Made by a program: the position numbers and the translations under genes. Positions 41,034 through 50,271 of a DNA stretch of 64,000 bases are shown here, piece after piece. The DNA comes from Collinsella sp. (GTDB lineage Bacteria > Actinomycetota > Coriobacteriia > Coriobacteriales > Coriobacteriaceae). Position 1 is the stretch's first letter, and the number at the start of each line of letters is the position of its first letter. The notes under the pieces are model-generated. The model saw only the letters and a list, made by a program, of their open reading frames with translations. It had not been told where the DNA came from and searched no databases. Location: positions 302,617 to 366,616 of the forward strand of contig DXML01000012.1 in assembly GCA_019414205.1 (NCBI GenBank), in the 5' to 3' direction.

Positions 41034-43103
41034 ATGTCTTCCCAGATGACGGTTATTATCGCCGGTATCGTGCTGGTTGTGGCCATCGTGGTCGCACTGG
41101 TCATCATGCGTCGCGGCGATTCTCGTTTTACCTACGATACGCAGCATGGAACGGCCCCGCGCGCCACCGAGGGCGAGGGCAATACCGCGGCGACCGCCTT
41201 TAAGGGCCGCTTCTCCATCCTCACCACGGGTGTGGGCGCGATGTTCGCGGCGCTTGCCGTCAAGCTGTGGGGCATGCAGATGGTCTCGTCGGACTATTAC
41301 GAAAAGCAGGCTAATAGCAATCAGACGCGCACCGTTACCACACCCGCTGTGCGCGGTCGCATCCTCGACCGCAATGGCGTGGCGCTTGTCCAGAACCGTC
41401 CCTCACTTGCTGTCGTGGCCTATCGCGACCTTGCTGAGGATGAGGTTCTGGTTCGTCATCTTGCCAACGTGCTCGGTATGCCCTACGTGGCGGTTCTGCG
41501 CAATATTCAGGACAATTCCGAGGGCGCCCAGAGCCTGCATACCATCGCGACGGACGTCCGTCGCTCCACGGTTGCCTATATCAAGGAGCACGCCGGCGAG
41601 TTCCCGGGCGTCAAGATTGCCGAGCGTACCGAGCGCCAGTATCCATATGGCGAGACGGCATGCCATATCTTGGGCTATACCGGCACCATTACCTCCGAGC
41701 AGCTCGAGGCCCAGAATAAGAAAACCTCTGGCGATGATGATGCTTCTGCTGGCAAGATTACGTACCAGTCGGGCGATATCGTGGGCCAGGCGGGTGTTGA
41801 GAGCTACTACGAAAACCTGCTGCAGGGTATTCGTGGCGAGCAGACCGTCAAGGTCGATGCCTCGGGCAATGTGACCGGTCAGGCCGGCGCCGTGCCCGCC
41901 AAGGCCGGCTCCGACATTAAGCTCACGCTCGACCTTAAGATCCAACAGGCCTGTGAGACGGCGCTGGCGAGCGCCATCGAGCTTGCCAAGACCACTGGCT
42001 ACAGCAATGCCGGCAACGGCGCTGTGGTGTGTCTCGATCCCAACAATGGCGAGATCCTGGGCATGGCGAGCGAGCCCAAGTTCGATCCGTCCGTCTTTAT
42101 CGGCGGCGTCTCAAATGACGTGTGGACCGAGCTCAATGATGACAAGGGTTCGCACCCGCTGCTCAACCGCGCCATTAGCGGACAGTACATGTCGGCCTCG
42201 ACCATCAAGCCGCTCTCGGCACTGGCCGGTCTTGAGTTTGGAACCTACACTTCAACGCAGACAACCAACTGCACGGGCTATTGGACGGGCCTGGGCAAGG
42301 CTTGGGGCAAGCGCTGCTGGCTGACGTCTGGACACGGCACCATGACGCTGCAGTCGGGTATCGCCAACTCGTGCGACCCCGTCTTCTACGACATGGGCAA
42401 GGCCTTCTTTTATGACGAGCAACATTCCGAGGGCCTGCAGGAGGTCTTTCGTCGCTGGGGCCTAGGCAAGACCTGCGGTATCGATCTGCCGAGTGAGGGC
42501 GCGGGCCGTATTCCCGATGCCGAGTGGAAAGAGTCGTACTTTACCGACGCCTCTGCCGAGGACCGCAAGTGGAATGCCGGCGATATGACCAACATTGCCA
42601 TCGGCCAGGGCGACATTTTGGTGACGCCTCTGCAGATGGCATGCGCCTACATGGGCCTTGCCAACGGCGGTAAGCAGTACGTGCCTCACGTGTTTTTGTC
42701 TGCCGTGTCGCGCGATGGCGACGGCGATGCCTATAAGTACAACGGCAAAGGCAAGAAGAAGCGCCTGGAGGCCAAGATCAACAGCGATTCGGATTTGGCT
42801 CTTGTTCGCAACGGCATGCACGACGTGATTTACACGGCATCGACGTCCCTGGCGGCTCACTTTGGCACCCTGACGCCGCAGGTATACGGCAAGTCGGGCA
42901 CGGGCGAGAAAAGCGGCGAGGACGAATACGCGTGGTTTTGCGCCTATGCGCCGGCCGATGATCCCAAGTATGTCATCGCTACTGTTCTGGAGCAGGGCGG
43001 CGGTGGCTCAGATACCGCGATGCATGTCGTGCGCGATGTGCTCGGCGTGATTTATGACGAGCCCGATACCTCTTCGGCCTCGGGCGATTCTTCGGTTCGA
43101 TAG
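41034..43103 (+). CDS. mrdA: Penicillin-binding protein 2 (elongation transpeptidase)
   Basis: 689 residues. An extra N-terminal helix (~5-25) and a second helix (~62-80) precede the dimerisation domain (TRTVTTPAVRGRILDRNG). The transpeptidase domain shows the active-site serine in S389-T-I-K392, S446-C-D448 as the second motif and K620-S-G as the third. The D in the second motif is normal for PBP2. It cross-links peptidoglycan during side-wall growth, partnered by RodA next door. Having two N-terminal hydrophobic segments is somewhat unusual; the start at 41034 has GGGGAGG upstream. Confidence 0.94.
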   Translation: MSSQMTVIIAGIVLVVAIVVALVIMRRGDSRFTYDTQHGTAPRATEGEGNTAATAFKGRFSILTTGVGAMFAALAVKLWGMQMVSSDYYEKQANSNQTRTVTTPAVRGRILDRNGVALVQNRPSLAVVAYRDLAEDEVLVRHLANVLGMPYVAVLRNIQDNSEGAQSLHTIATDVRRSTVAYIKEHAGEFPGVKIAERTERQYPYGETACHILGYTGTITSEQLEAQNKKTSGDDDASAGKITYQSGDIVGQAGVESYYENLLQGIRGEQTVKVDASGNVTGQAGAVPAKAGSDIKLTLDLKIQQACETALASAIELAKTTGYSNAGNGAVVCLDPNNGEILGMASEPKFDPSVFIGGVSNDVWTELNDDKGSHPLLNRAISGQYMSASTIKPLSALAGLEFGTYTSTQTTNCTGYWTGLGKAWGKRCWLTSGHGTMTLQSGIANSCDPVFYDMGKAFFYDEQHSEGLQEVFRRWGLGKTCGIDLPSEGAGRIPDAEWKESYFTDASAEDRKWNAGDMTNIAIGQGDILVTPLQMACAYMGLANGGKQYVPHVFLSAVSRDGDGDAYKYNGKGKKKRLEAKINSDSDLALVRNGMHDVIYTASTSLAAHFGTLTPQVYGKSGTGEKSGEDEYAWFCAYAPADDPKYVIATVLEQGGGGSDTAMHVVRDVLGVIYDEPDTSSASGDSSVR

Positions 43104-43112
43104 GAGGTTGCG

Positions 43113-44339
43113 ATGGATTTTTCTCCGGCGGATCTGTTCCGTTCAACCAAGACCGGCTCTCGCAGCAGCCTGGACCGCGTCAACAAGCAACTTTCGGCCT
43201 CGCGCGGCACGTTTCGCCAAAAGGTGCATATCGGTGTGCTCGTGGCTACAGTGGCGCTCGTCGCCTACGGTGCCATCATTATTTGGTCGGCGTCACAGTT
43301 TAAGGCCGACGCCTCATTCTCGCGCCACCTGCTGGGCATTGGCATTGGCGCGGTGCTTGCGGTGCTCGTCTGGCGTACCGATCTGCGCGGCATCTCTAAC
43401 TTCTCGACGGCGCTGCTCGTCATTGACCTTATTGTGATCTTCTCGCCCAAGATTCCGGGCCTGTCCTATACGGGCGGTCTGGGCATGACGGGCTGGATCA
43501 AGATTCCCGGTATCGGCTTGACATTCCAGCCGGTTGAGCTTGCCAAGCTCATCACCATCTTCTTTATCGCCACGCTTGGCTCGCAGTATAACGGCCGCAT
43601 CGATACCGTTCGCGACTACGTCAAGCTCTGCGGCATGCTGTCCATTCCGTTTTTGGCCGTCGTCGCCATGGGCGACCTGGGCTCGGGCCTGGTCGTGCTG
43701 GTCTCGGGCGCCATCGTCATCTGCATGAGCGGTGCACGCCGCGAATGGGTGCTGTCGACCCTGGCCCTGCTCGTGGGCCTGGTGGCCCTCGTCCTGGCGC
43801 TCGATTCGGTCTTTGATTCGTTGCTCGGCCACGATGTGCTCATCAAGCAGTATCAGATGAACCGCCTGACGGTCTTTATCGACCCCGATAATGCCGATTC
43901 GGACGATGCCTACAACCTGCAGCAGTCGCTTATCGCCGTTGGCTCGGGCGGCTTCTTTGGTAAGGGTTTGGGCCATGCGACGCAGTCGGCCGGCGGCTTT
44001 CTGCCTGAGTTCCACACCGACTTCGTCTTCGCCTTCCTGTCCGAGACCTTTGGCTTTTGCGGTTCCTTTTTGCTCCTATGCCTCTACGTGCTGCTGATCT
44101 TTTCGACGATTCGCGTCGCCTTTAAGTGTGAGTCGCTGTTCTTGCGCCTATCGTGTGTGGGCATCGTTGGCATGTGGGCGTTCCAGACCTTCGAAAACAT
44201 CGGCATGTGCATCGGCATGATGCCGATTACCGGTATTCCGCTACCGTTTATTAGCTTCGGTTCGTCTTCGATGATGATTCAGCTGCTGACGGTGGGTATC
44301 GTACAATCCATATGGCGGCATCGTTCGGGCGCCGCGTAA
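43113..44339 (+). CDS. rodA: SEDS peptidoglycan glycosyltransferase RodA
   Basis: 408 residues, ATG with AGGAGG just upstream. Ten membrane helices; SEDS signatures are FQPVELAKL, NMDLGSG-like MGDLGSGLVVL, NLQQSLIAVGSGGFFGKGLG, and LPEFHTDFVFAFLSETFG with the conserved Asp, then PITGIPLPFISFGSSSM. It polymerises glycan strands for side-wall growth with PBP2. A long soluble N-terminus of about 38 residues precedes helix 1. FtsW is the alternative name for this family, but the mre context favours RodA. Confidence 0.93.
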   Translation: MDFSPADLFRSTKTGSRSSLDRVNKQLSASRGTFRQKVHIGVLVATVALVAYGAIIIWSASQFKADASFSRHLLGIGIGAVLAVLVWRTDLRGISNFSTALLVIDLIVIFSPKIPGLSYTGGLGMTGWIKIPGIGLTFQPVELAKLITIFFIATLGSQYNGRIDTVRDYVKLCGMLSIPFLAVVAMGDLGSGLVVLVSGAIVICMSGARREWVLSTLALLVGLVALVLALDSVFDSLLGHDVLIKQYQMNRLTVFIDPDNADSDDAYNLQQSLIAVGSGGFFGKGLGHATQSAGGFLPEFHTDFVFAFLSETFGFCGSFLLLCLYVLLIFSTIRVAFKCESLFLRLSCVGIVGMWAFQTFENIGMCIGMMPITGIPLPFISFGSSSMMIQLLTVGIVQSIWRHRSGAA

Positions 44340-44357
44340 CCGCTGGAGGGGTTTGCT

Positions 44358-45287
44358 ATGAAAATTCCCGTAGATAAGCTGACCCGCGCTTTTAAGATGG
44401 GCGCGTCCGTTAAGAAGGATTCCGATACGCCGGTGCGCGTCTCGGTCTATCTGGATTCGTCCGCCTCGCGCTTTCTTGCTGAGACGGTGCGTGACGCCTT
44501 TGTGCCGCAGACGACCTCGGGCATTGTGCGCGTCGAGCGTCTGGGGGAGGAGCGAATTGCTCAAAAGACCGATACCGATGTGGTACTGGTGCTCTCGTGT
44601 GGTTCCGACCGCCTGGAGAGTGCCGTGCAGGAGCTCGTGATCGCCGGCGCGCCCGTGTGCGTGCTTGCCGAGTCTGCTGTGGAGGTGCCGTTTATCGAGG
44701 AGTCCACGCCCATGCTCGGCGTGGTGGCGGCAACCGATAAGACGTATCTGCTCGAGACGCTTGCCCGCTGGATTCTCGATCGCACCGAAAAGGAAACGGC
44801 TTTTGCGGCGAACTTTGCCTTCATGCGCATCGCGGCGGCCAATCGTATCATTACCTCGTGCGCGCTCACCAATATGGCGACCGGTGCGCTGGTGTTTTTG
44901 CCGGGCGCCGATTATCCCGTTATGGCGCTGGCTCAGGTGGGCATGCTCTTTGAGCTCGCTGCCGTCTTTGGACGCGGCATTAAGCCTGAGCGCGGCTACG
45001 AGGTCGCGGGCGTGCTTGCCGGCGGTCTTGTGATCCGCGCGGTCACCCGTGCGCTCGTCAAGCAGACGCCGCATATTGGGTTTGCCGTCAAGGCGCTCAC
45101 TGCTGCCGCGGGCACCTATGGCATGGGCCGTGCGCTCGTTTCGCTCTACGAGCGCGATGTCGACTACAGCCGTGCCAACGAGGTGGTTACTGCCACGTTC
45201 TCCCGCGTTCGCGATCTGGTGACCACGGTCGCGGGCGCTACCCGTCCTATGGCGTCCTATCAGGACGCATCCGATCTCGCTGCTTAG
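44358..45287 (+). CDS. DUF697-domain protein of unknown function
   Basis: 309 residues, ATG with CTGGAGG upstream. The N-terminal half (~25-140) is an alpha/beta domain with VRVSVYLDSSASRFLAETV and a DVVLVLSCGSDR strand, P-loop-like in shape but without a Walker A. The C-terminal half (~150-270) matches DUF697/YcjF: FMRIAAANRIITSCALTN, LPGADYPVMALAQVGMLFELAAVFG, GTYGMGRALVSLY. DUF697 domains are usually fused to, or act with, Era-like GTPases at membranes. Here the GTPase part appears degenerate. Position at the end of the mre-rodA operon suggests an envelope-linked role. Confidence 0.75.
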   Translation: MKIPVDKLTRAFKMGASVKKDSDTPVRVSVYLDSSASRFLAETVRDAFVPQTTSGIVRVERLGEERIAQKTDTDVVLVLSCGSDRLESAVQELVIAGAPVCVLAESAVEVPFIEESTPMLGVVAATDKTYLLETLARWILDRTEKETAFAANFAFMRIAAANRIITSCALTNMATGALVFLPGADYPVMALAQVGMLFELAAVFGRGIKPERGYEVAGVLAGGLVIRAVTRALVKQTPHIGFAVKALTAAAGTYGMGRALVSLYERDVDYSRANEVVTATFSRVRDLVTTVAGATRPMASYQDASDLAA

Positions 45288-45297
45288 GGGTTTTCCG

Positions 45298-47175
45298 TTG
45301 CGCGTTCCGTATCAAGACTGTTTTCATTTAATTGAGCCGTTGCTCGCCAAGGTCGAAAAGCCGAGCCGCTATATCGATCACGAGTGGGGCACGCTTTCCA
45401 AGGCCGATGCCGACTACCGTTGCTGCCTGATCTACCCGGATGTGTACGAGGTTGGTCTGCCCAACCAGGGTATCGCCATCCTCTACAACATCCTTAACCA
45501 GGCCGAGGGCATCTCCTGCGAGCGTGGCTATGTGCCGTGGCCCGATATGGGTGACGCTATGCGCGAGGCAGGCATTCCGCTGCTCTCGCTCGAGGGTGCA
45601 GCGCCGGTCGCTTCGTTTGATATCGTCGGCCTGCATGTGCCGCACGAGATGGCGGTGACGAACTTCCTTGAGGCTCTCGACCTCGCTGGCATTCCGCTGT
45701 TAGCGGCCGACCGAGGTGAAGACGACCCCATCATCATCGCCGGCGGCCCCTCGGTGTACAACCCCGAGCCGTACGCGGCCTTCTTCGATGCCATCCTCAT
45801 CGGCGAGGGCGAGGAATCGCTGCTCGAGACCTGCCAGCTGCATCGCCGCCTGCGCGACGAAGGAGTCCCGCGCGCGCAGATTGTTGAGCAGCTTGCATCC
45901 ATTGCCGGCAACTACGTGCCGTCGCTCTATGAGGTTCGTCACGACGAGCCCTGCTCGCCGCACGGCTACACCGTGCCGCGCGAGGGCAAGGATGCGCCGA
46001 CCGTGGTCTACAAACGCGTCGTCGAGGATTTCGGCGCCACGAATCCGCTGTCGCAGTCGTGCGTGCCCTATGCGCAGCTGGTTCACGACCGCCTGTCTAT
46101 CGAGATTCTGCGCGGCTGCGCTCGCGGCTGTCGTTTTTGCCAGGCCGGCATGACGTATCGCCCGGTGCGTGAGCGTTCGGCCGACCAGATCGTCTCGTCG
46201 GTGATTCAGGGTCTGGAAAAGACCGGCTATGACGAGGTGTCGCTGACCTCGCTCTCCACGACCGACCACTCCTGCATTCGTGACGTGCTTGACAGGCTCA
46301 ACCGTCGCCTGGAAGATACGGGTATTCGCGTGTCTATTCCGTCGCAGCGCCTGGATTCGTTTGGCGTGGATATGGCCGAGTCGGTCGCCGGCGAAAAGAA
46401 GGGCGGCCTGACGTTCGCGCCCGAGGCCGGCAGCCAGCGCATGCGCGACATCATTAACAAGAACGTGACCGAGGAGGACCTGGACCGTGCGGCCAAGGCG
46501 GCCTTCGAGGCCGGCTGGAACCGCATGAAGCTCTACTTTATGATGGGCCTTCCCGGCGAGCGCGACGAGGACATCGTGGCCATCGCCAATCTGGCCGATC
46601 ACGTGCTGGAGCTCGGTCGTTCCGTGGTGCCCAAGGCTCGTCGCGGCTCGATCTCGGTGTCGATCTCGGTTTCGGTCTTTATCCCCAAGGCTGCCACGCC
46701 GTTCCAGTGGTGCCCGCAGCTCGACTACGACGACGTCAAGCGTCGCCAGAAGCTGCTCATCACGAGCGTTCGCAACCGTGCCGTCCGCGTTCATTACCAC
46801 GATGCCGAGACCTCGCTCATCGAGGCCGCGCTGTCCCGCGCCGGTCGTGACATGACGCCCGTCATCATCGACGCTTGGCGCTCGGGCTCTCGCTTTGACG
46901 CCTGGGTAGAGCATTTCTCGCTCGATAACTGGAAGGAGGCTGCTGCCAAAAACGGCATCGACCTCAATGAGCTCGTGCACCTGCCCTACGAGTTGGACTG
47001 GCGCCTGCCGTGGGAGCATGTGAGCCCCGGCTGCACGCGTGGCTTCCTCGAGCGCGAGTACCGTCGCTCGCTCGAGGGTGTCACGACTCCCGACTGCACC
47101 CGCACGTCGTGCACCGGCTGCGGAATCTGCCCCACGCTCCACGTCAAGAATGTATTGATGGGTGATCGCGCATGA
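45298..47175 (+). CDS. B12-binding-type radical SAM protein (TIGR03960 family)
   Basis: 625 residues, TTG start. A B12-binding-like N-terminal fold (LIYPDVYEVGLPNQGIAILYN) is followed by a radical SAM core with C274-x3-C278-x2-C281 (RGCARGCRFCQAG), then LTFAPEAGSQRMRDIINKN and FMMGLPGERDEDI. The C-terminus has a further Cys cluster, CTRTSCTGCGICPT. This type is found beside the DUF2344 gene in many Gram-positives. Its reaction is not established as far as I know; an RNA or ribosome modification is a guess from the rplU neighbourhood. It overlaps the next gene by 4 bases. Confidence 0.88.
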   Translation: MRVPYQDCFHLIEPLLAKVEKPSRYIDHEWGTLSKADADYRCCLIYPDVYEVGLPNQGIAILYNILNQAEGISCERGYVPWPDMGDAMREAGIPLLSLEGAAPVASFDIVGLHVPHEMAVTNFLEALDLAGIPLLAADRGEDDPIIIAGGPSVYNPEPYAAFFDAILIGEGEESLLETCQLHRRLRDEGVPRAQIVEQLASIAGNYVPSLYEVRHDEPCSPHGYTVPREGKDAPTVVYKRVVEDFGATNPLSQSCVPYAQLVHDRLSIEILRGCARGCRFCQAGMTYRPVRERSADQIVSSVIQGLEKTGYDEVSLTSLSTTDHSCIRDVLDRLNRRLEDTGIRVSIPSQRLDSFGVDMAESVAGEKKGGLTFAPEAGSQRMRDIINKNVTEEDLDRAAKAAFEAGWNRMKLYFMMGLPGERDEDIVAIANLADHVLELGRSVVPKARRGSISVSISVSVFIPKAATPFQWCPQLDYDDVKRRQKLLITSVRNRAVRVHYHDAETSLIEAALSRAGRDMTPVIIDAWRSGSRFDAWVEHFSLDNWKEAAAKNGIDLNELVHLPYELDWRLPWEHVSPGCTRGFLEREYRRSLEGVTTPDCTRTSCTGCGICPTLHVKNVLMGDRA

Positions 47176-47984
47176 GTGAGCGCCTGACCGACAACCCCAC
47201 GCTCTTTAGGCTTCGTGTTCGCTATGGCAAGCGCGATCGCCTTAAGTACCTGGGCCATCTCGAAGTAATCCATACCATTGAGCGCATCGTGCGCCGTGCG
47301 GGACTTCCCTATGCCGTCACGCAGGGCTTCTCTCCGCACATGCGCGTGGGCTTCTCTTCGGCGCTACCGGTGGGTACGTCGTCGACCTGCGAGTGGTATG
47401 ACCTGTTTATGACCGAGTTCGTGGCGCTCGACGAGGCGTTTGGGCGCCTGGCTGCGGCGTCACCGGCCGATCTGGCGCCCATCGAGGCGGCGTATATCGA
47501 CGTGCGCACGCCGGCGTTGACGGCGCAGCTCACGCGTCTGTCGTATCGCATCGACCTGCACTTGGATCCCGAGGCGCCCGTAAGCGCCGACGAGGTGCGT
47601 CGTGCGATCGACACGCTGCGCGCCGACCATGGCATCGACTACGCGCGCGGCAAAAAGAGCAAGCGCTTGGATTTGGATCACACGCTCGTGGGCTATGAGC
47701 TCACGGCTGGGGAGCGTCCGGACCATCTGGTGCTCATGCTCGACACCCATGCCGACAACGAGGGCTCCATGCGTCCGGAAATTTTGCTTTCCGCTGCTGA
47801 TGTTTTGTTGCAGGGCTTGACCCCGGGCGTGGATGCACCTATTGTTTCCACCGGTATGCAAGACCTCGTGACCATCTGCTCCTACGATGTCGAGCGTCAG
47901 AATCAAGCATGCGAGGACGACGAGGGCCGACTCGTCAGCCCCATACCTGTGCGAACTTGTGGATTTGCTCCACATACTCGTTGA
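47172..47984 (+). CDS. DUF2344 radical-SAM-associated protein (TIGR03936 family)
   Basis: 270 residues, ATGA overlap with the radical SAM gene. The start RLRVRYGKRDRLKYLGHLEV and GFSPHMRVGFSSALPVG are family signatures. It is soluble with no catalytic motif I can name. In other genomes the same sequence can be fused to the radical SAM partner, so it is probably a subunit of one complex. The rplU promoter overlaps its last codons. Confidence 0.86.
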   Translation: MSERLTDNPTLFRLRVRYGKRDRLKYLGHLEVIHTIERIVRRAGLPYAVTQGFSPHMRVGFSSALPVGTSSTCEWYDLFMTEFVALDEAFGRLAAASPADLAPIEAAYIDVRTPALTAQLTRLSYRIDLHLDPEAPVSADEVRRAIDTLRADHGIDYARGKKSKRLDLDHTLVGYELTAGERPDHLVLMLDTHADNEGSMRPEILLSAADVLLQGLTPGVDAPIVSTGMQDLVTICSYDVERQNQACEDDEGRLVSPIPVRTCGFAPHTR

Positions 47985-48009
47985 CGGGGGTATTTTCGCC
48001 TGCTACTAT
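47981..48009 (+). promoter_or_regulatory. Promoter of rplU-rpmA
   Basis: TTGACG (47981-47986), exactly 17 bases, TACTAT (48004-48009). The -35 overlaps the stop codon of the upstream gene. Strong match; the leader is about 35 bases. Confidence 0.75.
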
Positions 48010-48051
48010 ATTCGGCTGTTGCACTAACTGATGCATGAAGGGCAAGTAAAC

Positions 48052-48426
48052 ATGTACGCAATCGTTAACACGGGCGGCAAGCAGTACAAGGTCGCCACCG
48101 ACGATGTCATCACCGTCGAGAAGATCGAGGGCAATGAGGGCGACAAGGTCACCCTGCCGGTCATCTTCCTCAACGATGGTAAGAAGATCGTCACCGATCC
48201 CGACAAGCTGGCCAAGGCCAAGGTTACCGCTCAGATCGTTGAGCAGTTCAAGGGCGAGAAGCAGCTGGTCTTCAAGTTCCACAAGCGTAAGCGCTATCGT
48301 CGTCTGAAGGGTCACCGTCAGCAGCTCACCAAGCTGAAGATCGTGAAGGTCCAGGCTACGTCCCGCGCCAAGAAGGCTGTCAAGGCAGAGGCCGAGGCTG
48401 TTGCCGAGGCTCCCGTCGCCGAGTAG
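48052..48426 (+). CDS. rplU: 50S ribosomal protein L21
   Basis: 124 residues from ATG 48052 (MYAIVNTGGKQYKV); GAAGGG lies 9 bases upstream. The body matches L21 (DKVTLPVIFLNDG, FKFHKRKRYRRLKGHRQQLT). A C-terminal extension of about 20 residues, Ala/Glu/Lys rich (KAEAEAVAEAPVAE), goes beyond the usual ~103. It binds 23S rRNA. Its order with rpmA and obgE is the conserved one. Confidence 0.97.
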   Translation: MYAIVNTGGKQYKVATDDVITVEKIEGNEGDKVTLPVIFLNDGKKIVTDPDKLAKAKVTAQIVEQFKGEKQLVFKFHKRKRYRRLKGHRQQLTKLKIVKVQATSRAKKAVKAEAEAVAEAPVAE

Positions 48427-48459
48427 ATTACACTCGTAACGAAAGAGTAGGTATACACA

Positions 48460-48717
48460 ATGGCACACAAAAAAGGACTCGGTTCCTCCCGTAATGGCCG
48501 TGACTCCCGCGGTCAGCGCCTTGGCACGAAGCGCTATGCCGGCCAGACGGTAACCACGGGCACGATTCTCGTCCGTCAGCACGGCACTCACATCCACCCG
48601 GGTGAGAACGTTGGCCGTGGCAAGGACGATACGCTGTTCGCGCTGGTCGACGGTACCGTTGAGTTCCACAAGGGTATCAAGCACAGGGTCAGCGTACGCC
48701 CGCTCGCGAACGCGTAA
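48460..48717 (+). CDS. rpmA: 50S ribosomal protein L27
   Basis: 85 residues. MAHKKGLGSSRNGRDS is the mature N-terminus that reaches the peptidyl-transferase centre. There is no cleaved N-terminal extension as in Firmicutes, and no Prp protease gene lies between rplU and rpmA, which is consistent. RQHGTHIHPGENVGRGKDDTLF is conserved. Confidence 0.98.
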   Translation: MAHKKGLGSSRNGRDSRGQRLGTKRYAGQTVTTGTILVRQHGTHIHPGENVGRGKDDTLFALVDGTVEFHKGIKHRVSVRPLANA

Positions 48718-48742
48718 TTCACCCTTCATAGAGCACATATGT

Positions 48743-48785
48743 GGGAGGCACTTGAGTTTTAGGATTCAAGGGTCTCCCTCTTTTT
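48743..48785 (+). terminator. Terminator between rpmA and obgE
   Basis: GGGAGGCACTTGA (48743-48755) pairs with TCAAGGGTCTCCC (48766-48778) except two internal mismatches, then TCTTTTT. It may uncouple obgE from ribosomal-protein expression. Confidence 0.75.
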
Positions 48786-48801
48786 GTAGGAGGCGATTCT
48801 G

Positions 48802-50268
48802 TTGTCACAGTTCACCGATATCAGCCGCATTAACGTGTGCGGCGGCGACGGCGGAGCCGGATGCATGTCGTTTAGGCGCGAGGCATTTGTCCCCAAGGGC
48901 GGCCCCGATGGCGGCGACGGCGGTCGTGGCGGCAATGTCGTCATCCAGGCTGATGCTCAGCTGTCTTCGCTGATCGATTACCGCTTTAAGCATCACTTCC
49001 GCGCCGAACGCGGCACGCACGGGCAGGGTGCCCGTCGTAACGGCAAGAGCGGCGAGGACCTGATCCTGAAGGTTCCCATGGGCACCGTGGTGCGCGAGCT
49101 CGACCCCGAGACGCAGACCCCGATGTTCGAGATTGCTGACCTGGTGCACGATGGCGAGCGCGTTGTCGTGGCGCCCGGCGGTGCCGGTGGCCTGGGCAAC
49201 ACGCACTTTGTGACGTCGGTGCGCCGCGCGCCCGCGTTCGCTCAGCTGGGCGAACCGGCCGAGGAGCACTGGATTGAGCTTGAGATGAAGCTTATGGCCG
49301 ATGCCGCACTCGTGGGCTTCCCCTCGGTGGGCAAGTCCTCGCTTATCGCGCGCATGAGTGCCGCCCGTCCCAAGATCGCCGACTATCCGTTTACAACGCT
49401 CGTGCCGAACCTCGGCATGGTGCGTGCCGGTGAGTATTCTTATGTCGTTGCCGACGTTCCTGGTTTGATCGAGGGCGCGAGCGAGGGCAAGGGCCTAGGC
49501 CACCAGTTCCTGCGCCACATTGAGCGTACGGCCCTGATCATGCATGTCGTCGACATGACGGGCGGTTTTGAGGATCGCGACCCGGTTGAGGATTACCGCA
49601 TCATCAACCGTGAGCTCGAGCAGTATGGCGCAGAGCTCTCGGAGCGCCCGCAAATCGTTGTCGCCAACAAGTGCGATGCGCCGGGCACGGCCGACAAGAT
49701 TGCCGACCTCAAGCGCGCCGCGCTCGACGATGGACATATGTTCTTTGCCGTGTCCGCCGTGACGGGCGCCGGGCTCAATACGCTGATGCTTGCCGTGGGC
49801 GAGCAGGTGGCTAAGCTTCGCGCCGAGCTGGCGGTTTCCGATGAGCCGGTCGATCTTCGCGACGAGGAGTGGGAGCGCCGCCGTCTGCAGCGCGAGAAGC
49901 GGTTCCGCATTGTCCAGGAGGAGCCCGGTGCCTTCCGTGTGGTTGGTCGTGCCATCGAGCGCATGGTCATCCAGACCGACTGGGAAAACGAGGAAGCCGT
50001 CATTTACCTGCAGCATAAGTTTGCACGTATGGGTGTTGACGACGCGCTCGAGAAGGCCGGTTGCCGTGCGGGCGACGAGGTCCGCATTTGCCAGCGTGCC
50101 TTTGACTTTGAGGGCGCTGAGGACTTCTCGGAGTACGAGGAGCTCGAGGACGCTGGCGAGGACGTTGCCGTTGAGGCCATTGACGTGGCCGATGCTGCGG
50201 ATGAGGGCGTCGAGGTTGTCGATGCGGCGGATGCCGCGGACGATGCCGAGACCTCGGAGGGCGAGTAA
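48802..50268 (+). CDS. obgE: Ribosome-assembly GTPase Obg
   Basis: 488 residues, TTG start with AGGAGG about 9 bases upstream. Glycine-rich Obg fold (1-~160, GGDGGAGCMSFRREAFVPKGGPDGG), G domain with G1 GFPSVGKSS (172-180), switch KIADYPFTT, DVPGLIEGA (G3) and NKCD (G4), then an OCT domain (~355-435). The acidic tail (~440-488) is rich in Asp/Glu/Ala. Obg acts in 50S maturation and stress control. A terminator separates it from rpmA. Confidence 0.96.
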   Translation: MSQFTDISRINVCGGDGGAGCMSFRREAFVPKGGPDGGDGGRGGNVVIQADAQLSSLIDYRFKHHFRAERGTHGQGARRNGKSGEDLILKVPMGTVVRELDPETQTPMFEIADLVHDGERVVVAPGGAGGLGNTHFVTSVRRAPAFAQLGEPAEEHWIELEMKLMADAALVGFPSVGKSSLIARMSAARPKIADYPFTTLVPNLGMVRAGEYSYVVADVPGLIEGASEGKGLGHQFLRHIERTALIMHVVDMTGGFEDRDPVEDYRIINRELEQYGAELSERPQIVVANKCDAPGTADKIADLKRAALDDGHMFFAVSAVTGAGLNTLMLAVGEQVAKLRAELAVSDEPVDLRDEEWERRRLQREKRFRIVQEEPGAFRVVGRAIERMVIQTDWENEEAVIYLQHKFARMGVDDALEKAGCRAGDEVRICQRAFDFEGAEDFSEYEELEDAGEDVAVEAIDVADAADEGVEVVDAADAADDAETSEGE

Positions 50269-50271
50269 GCC

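Noticed and set aside
42369..42377. Ser-Cys-Asp in place of Ser-x-Asn in PBP2, as a damaged active site
   Set aside because: An Asp at this place is normal in PBP2-class enzymes.
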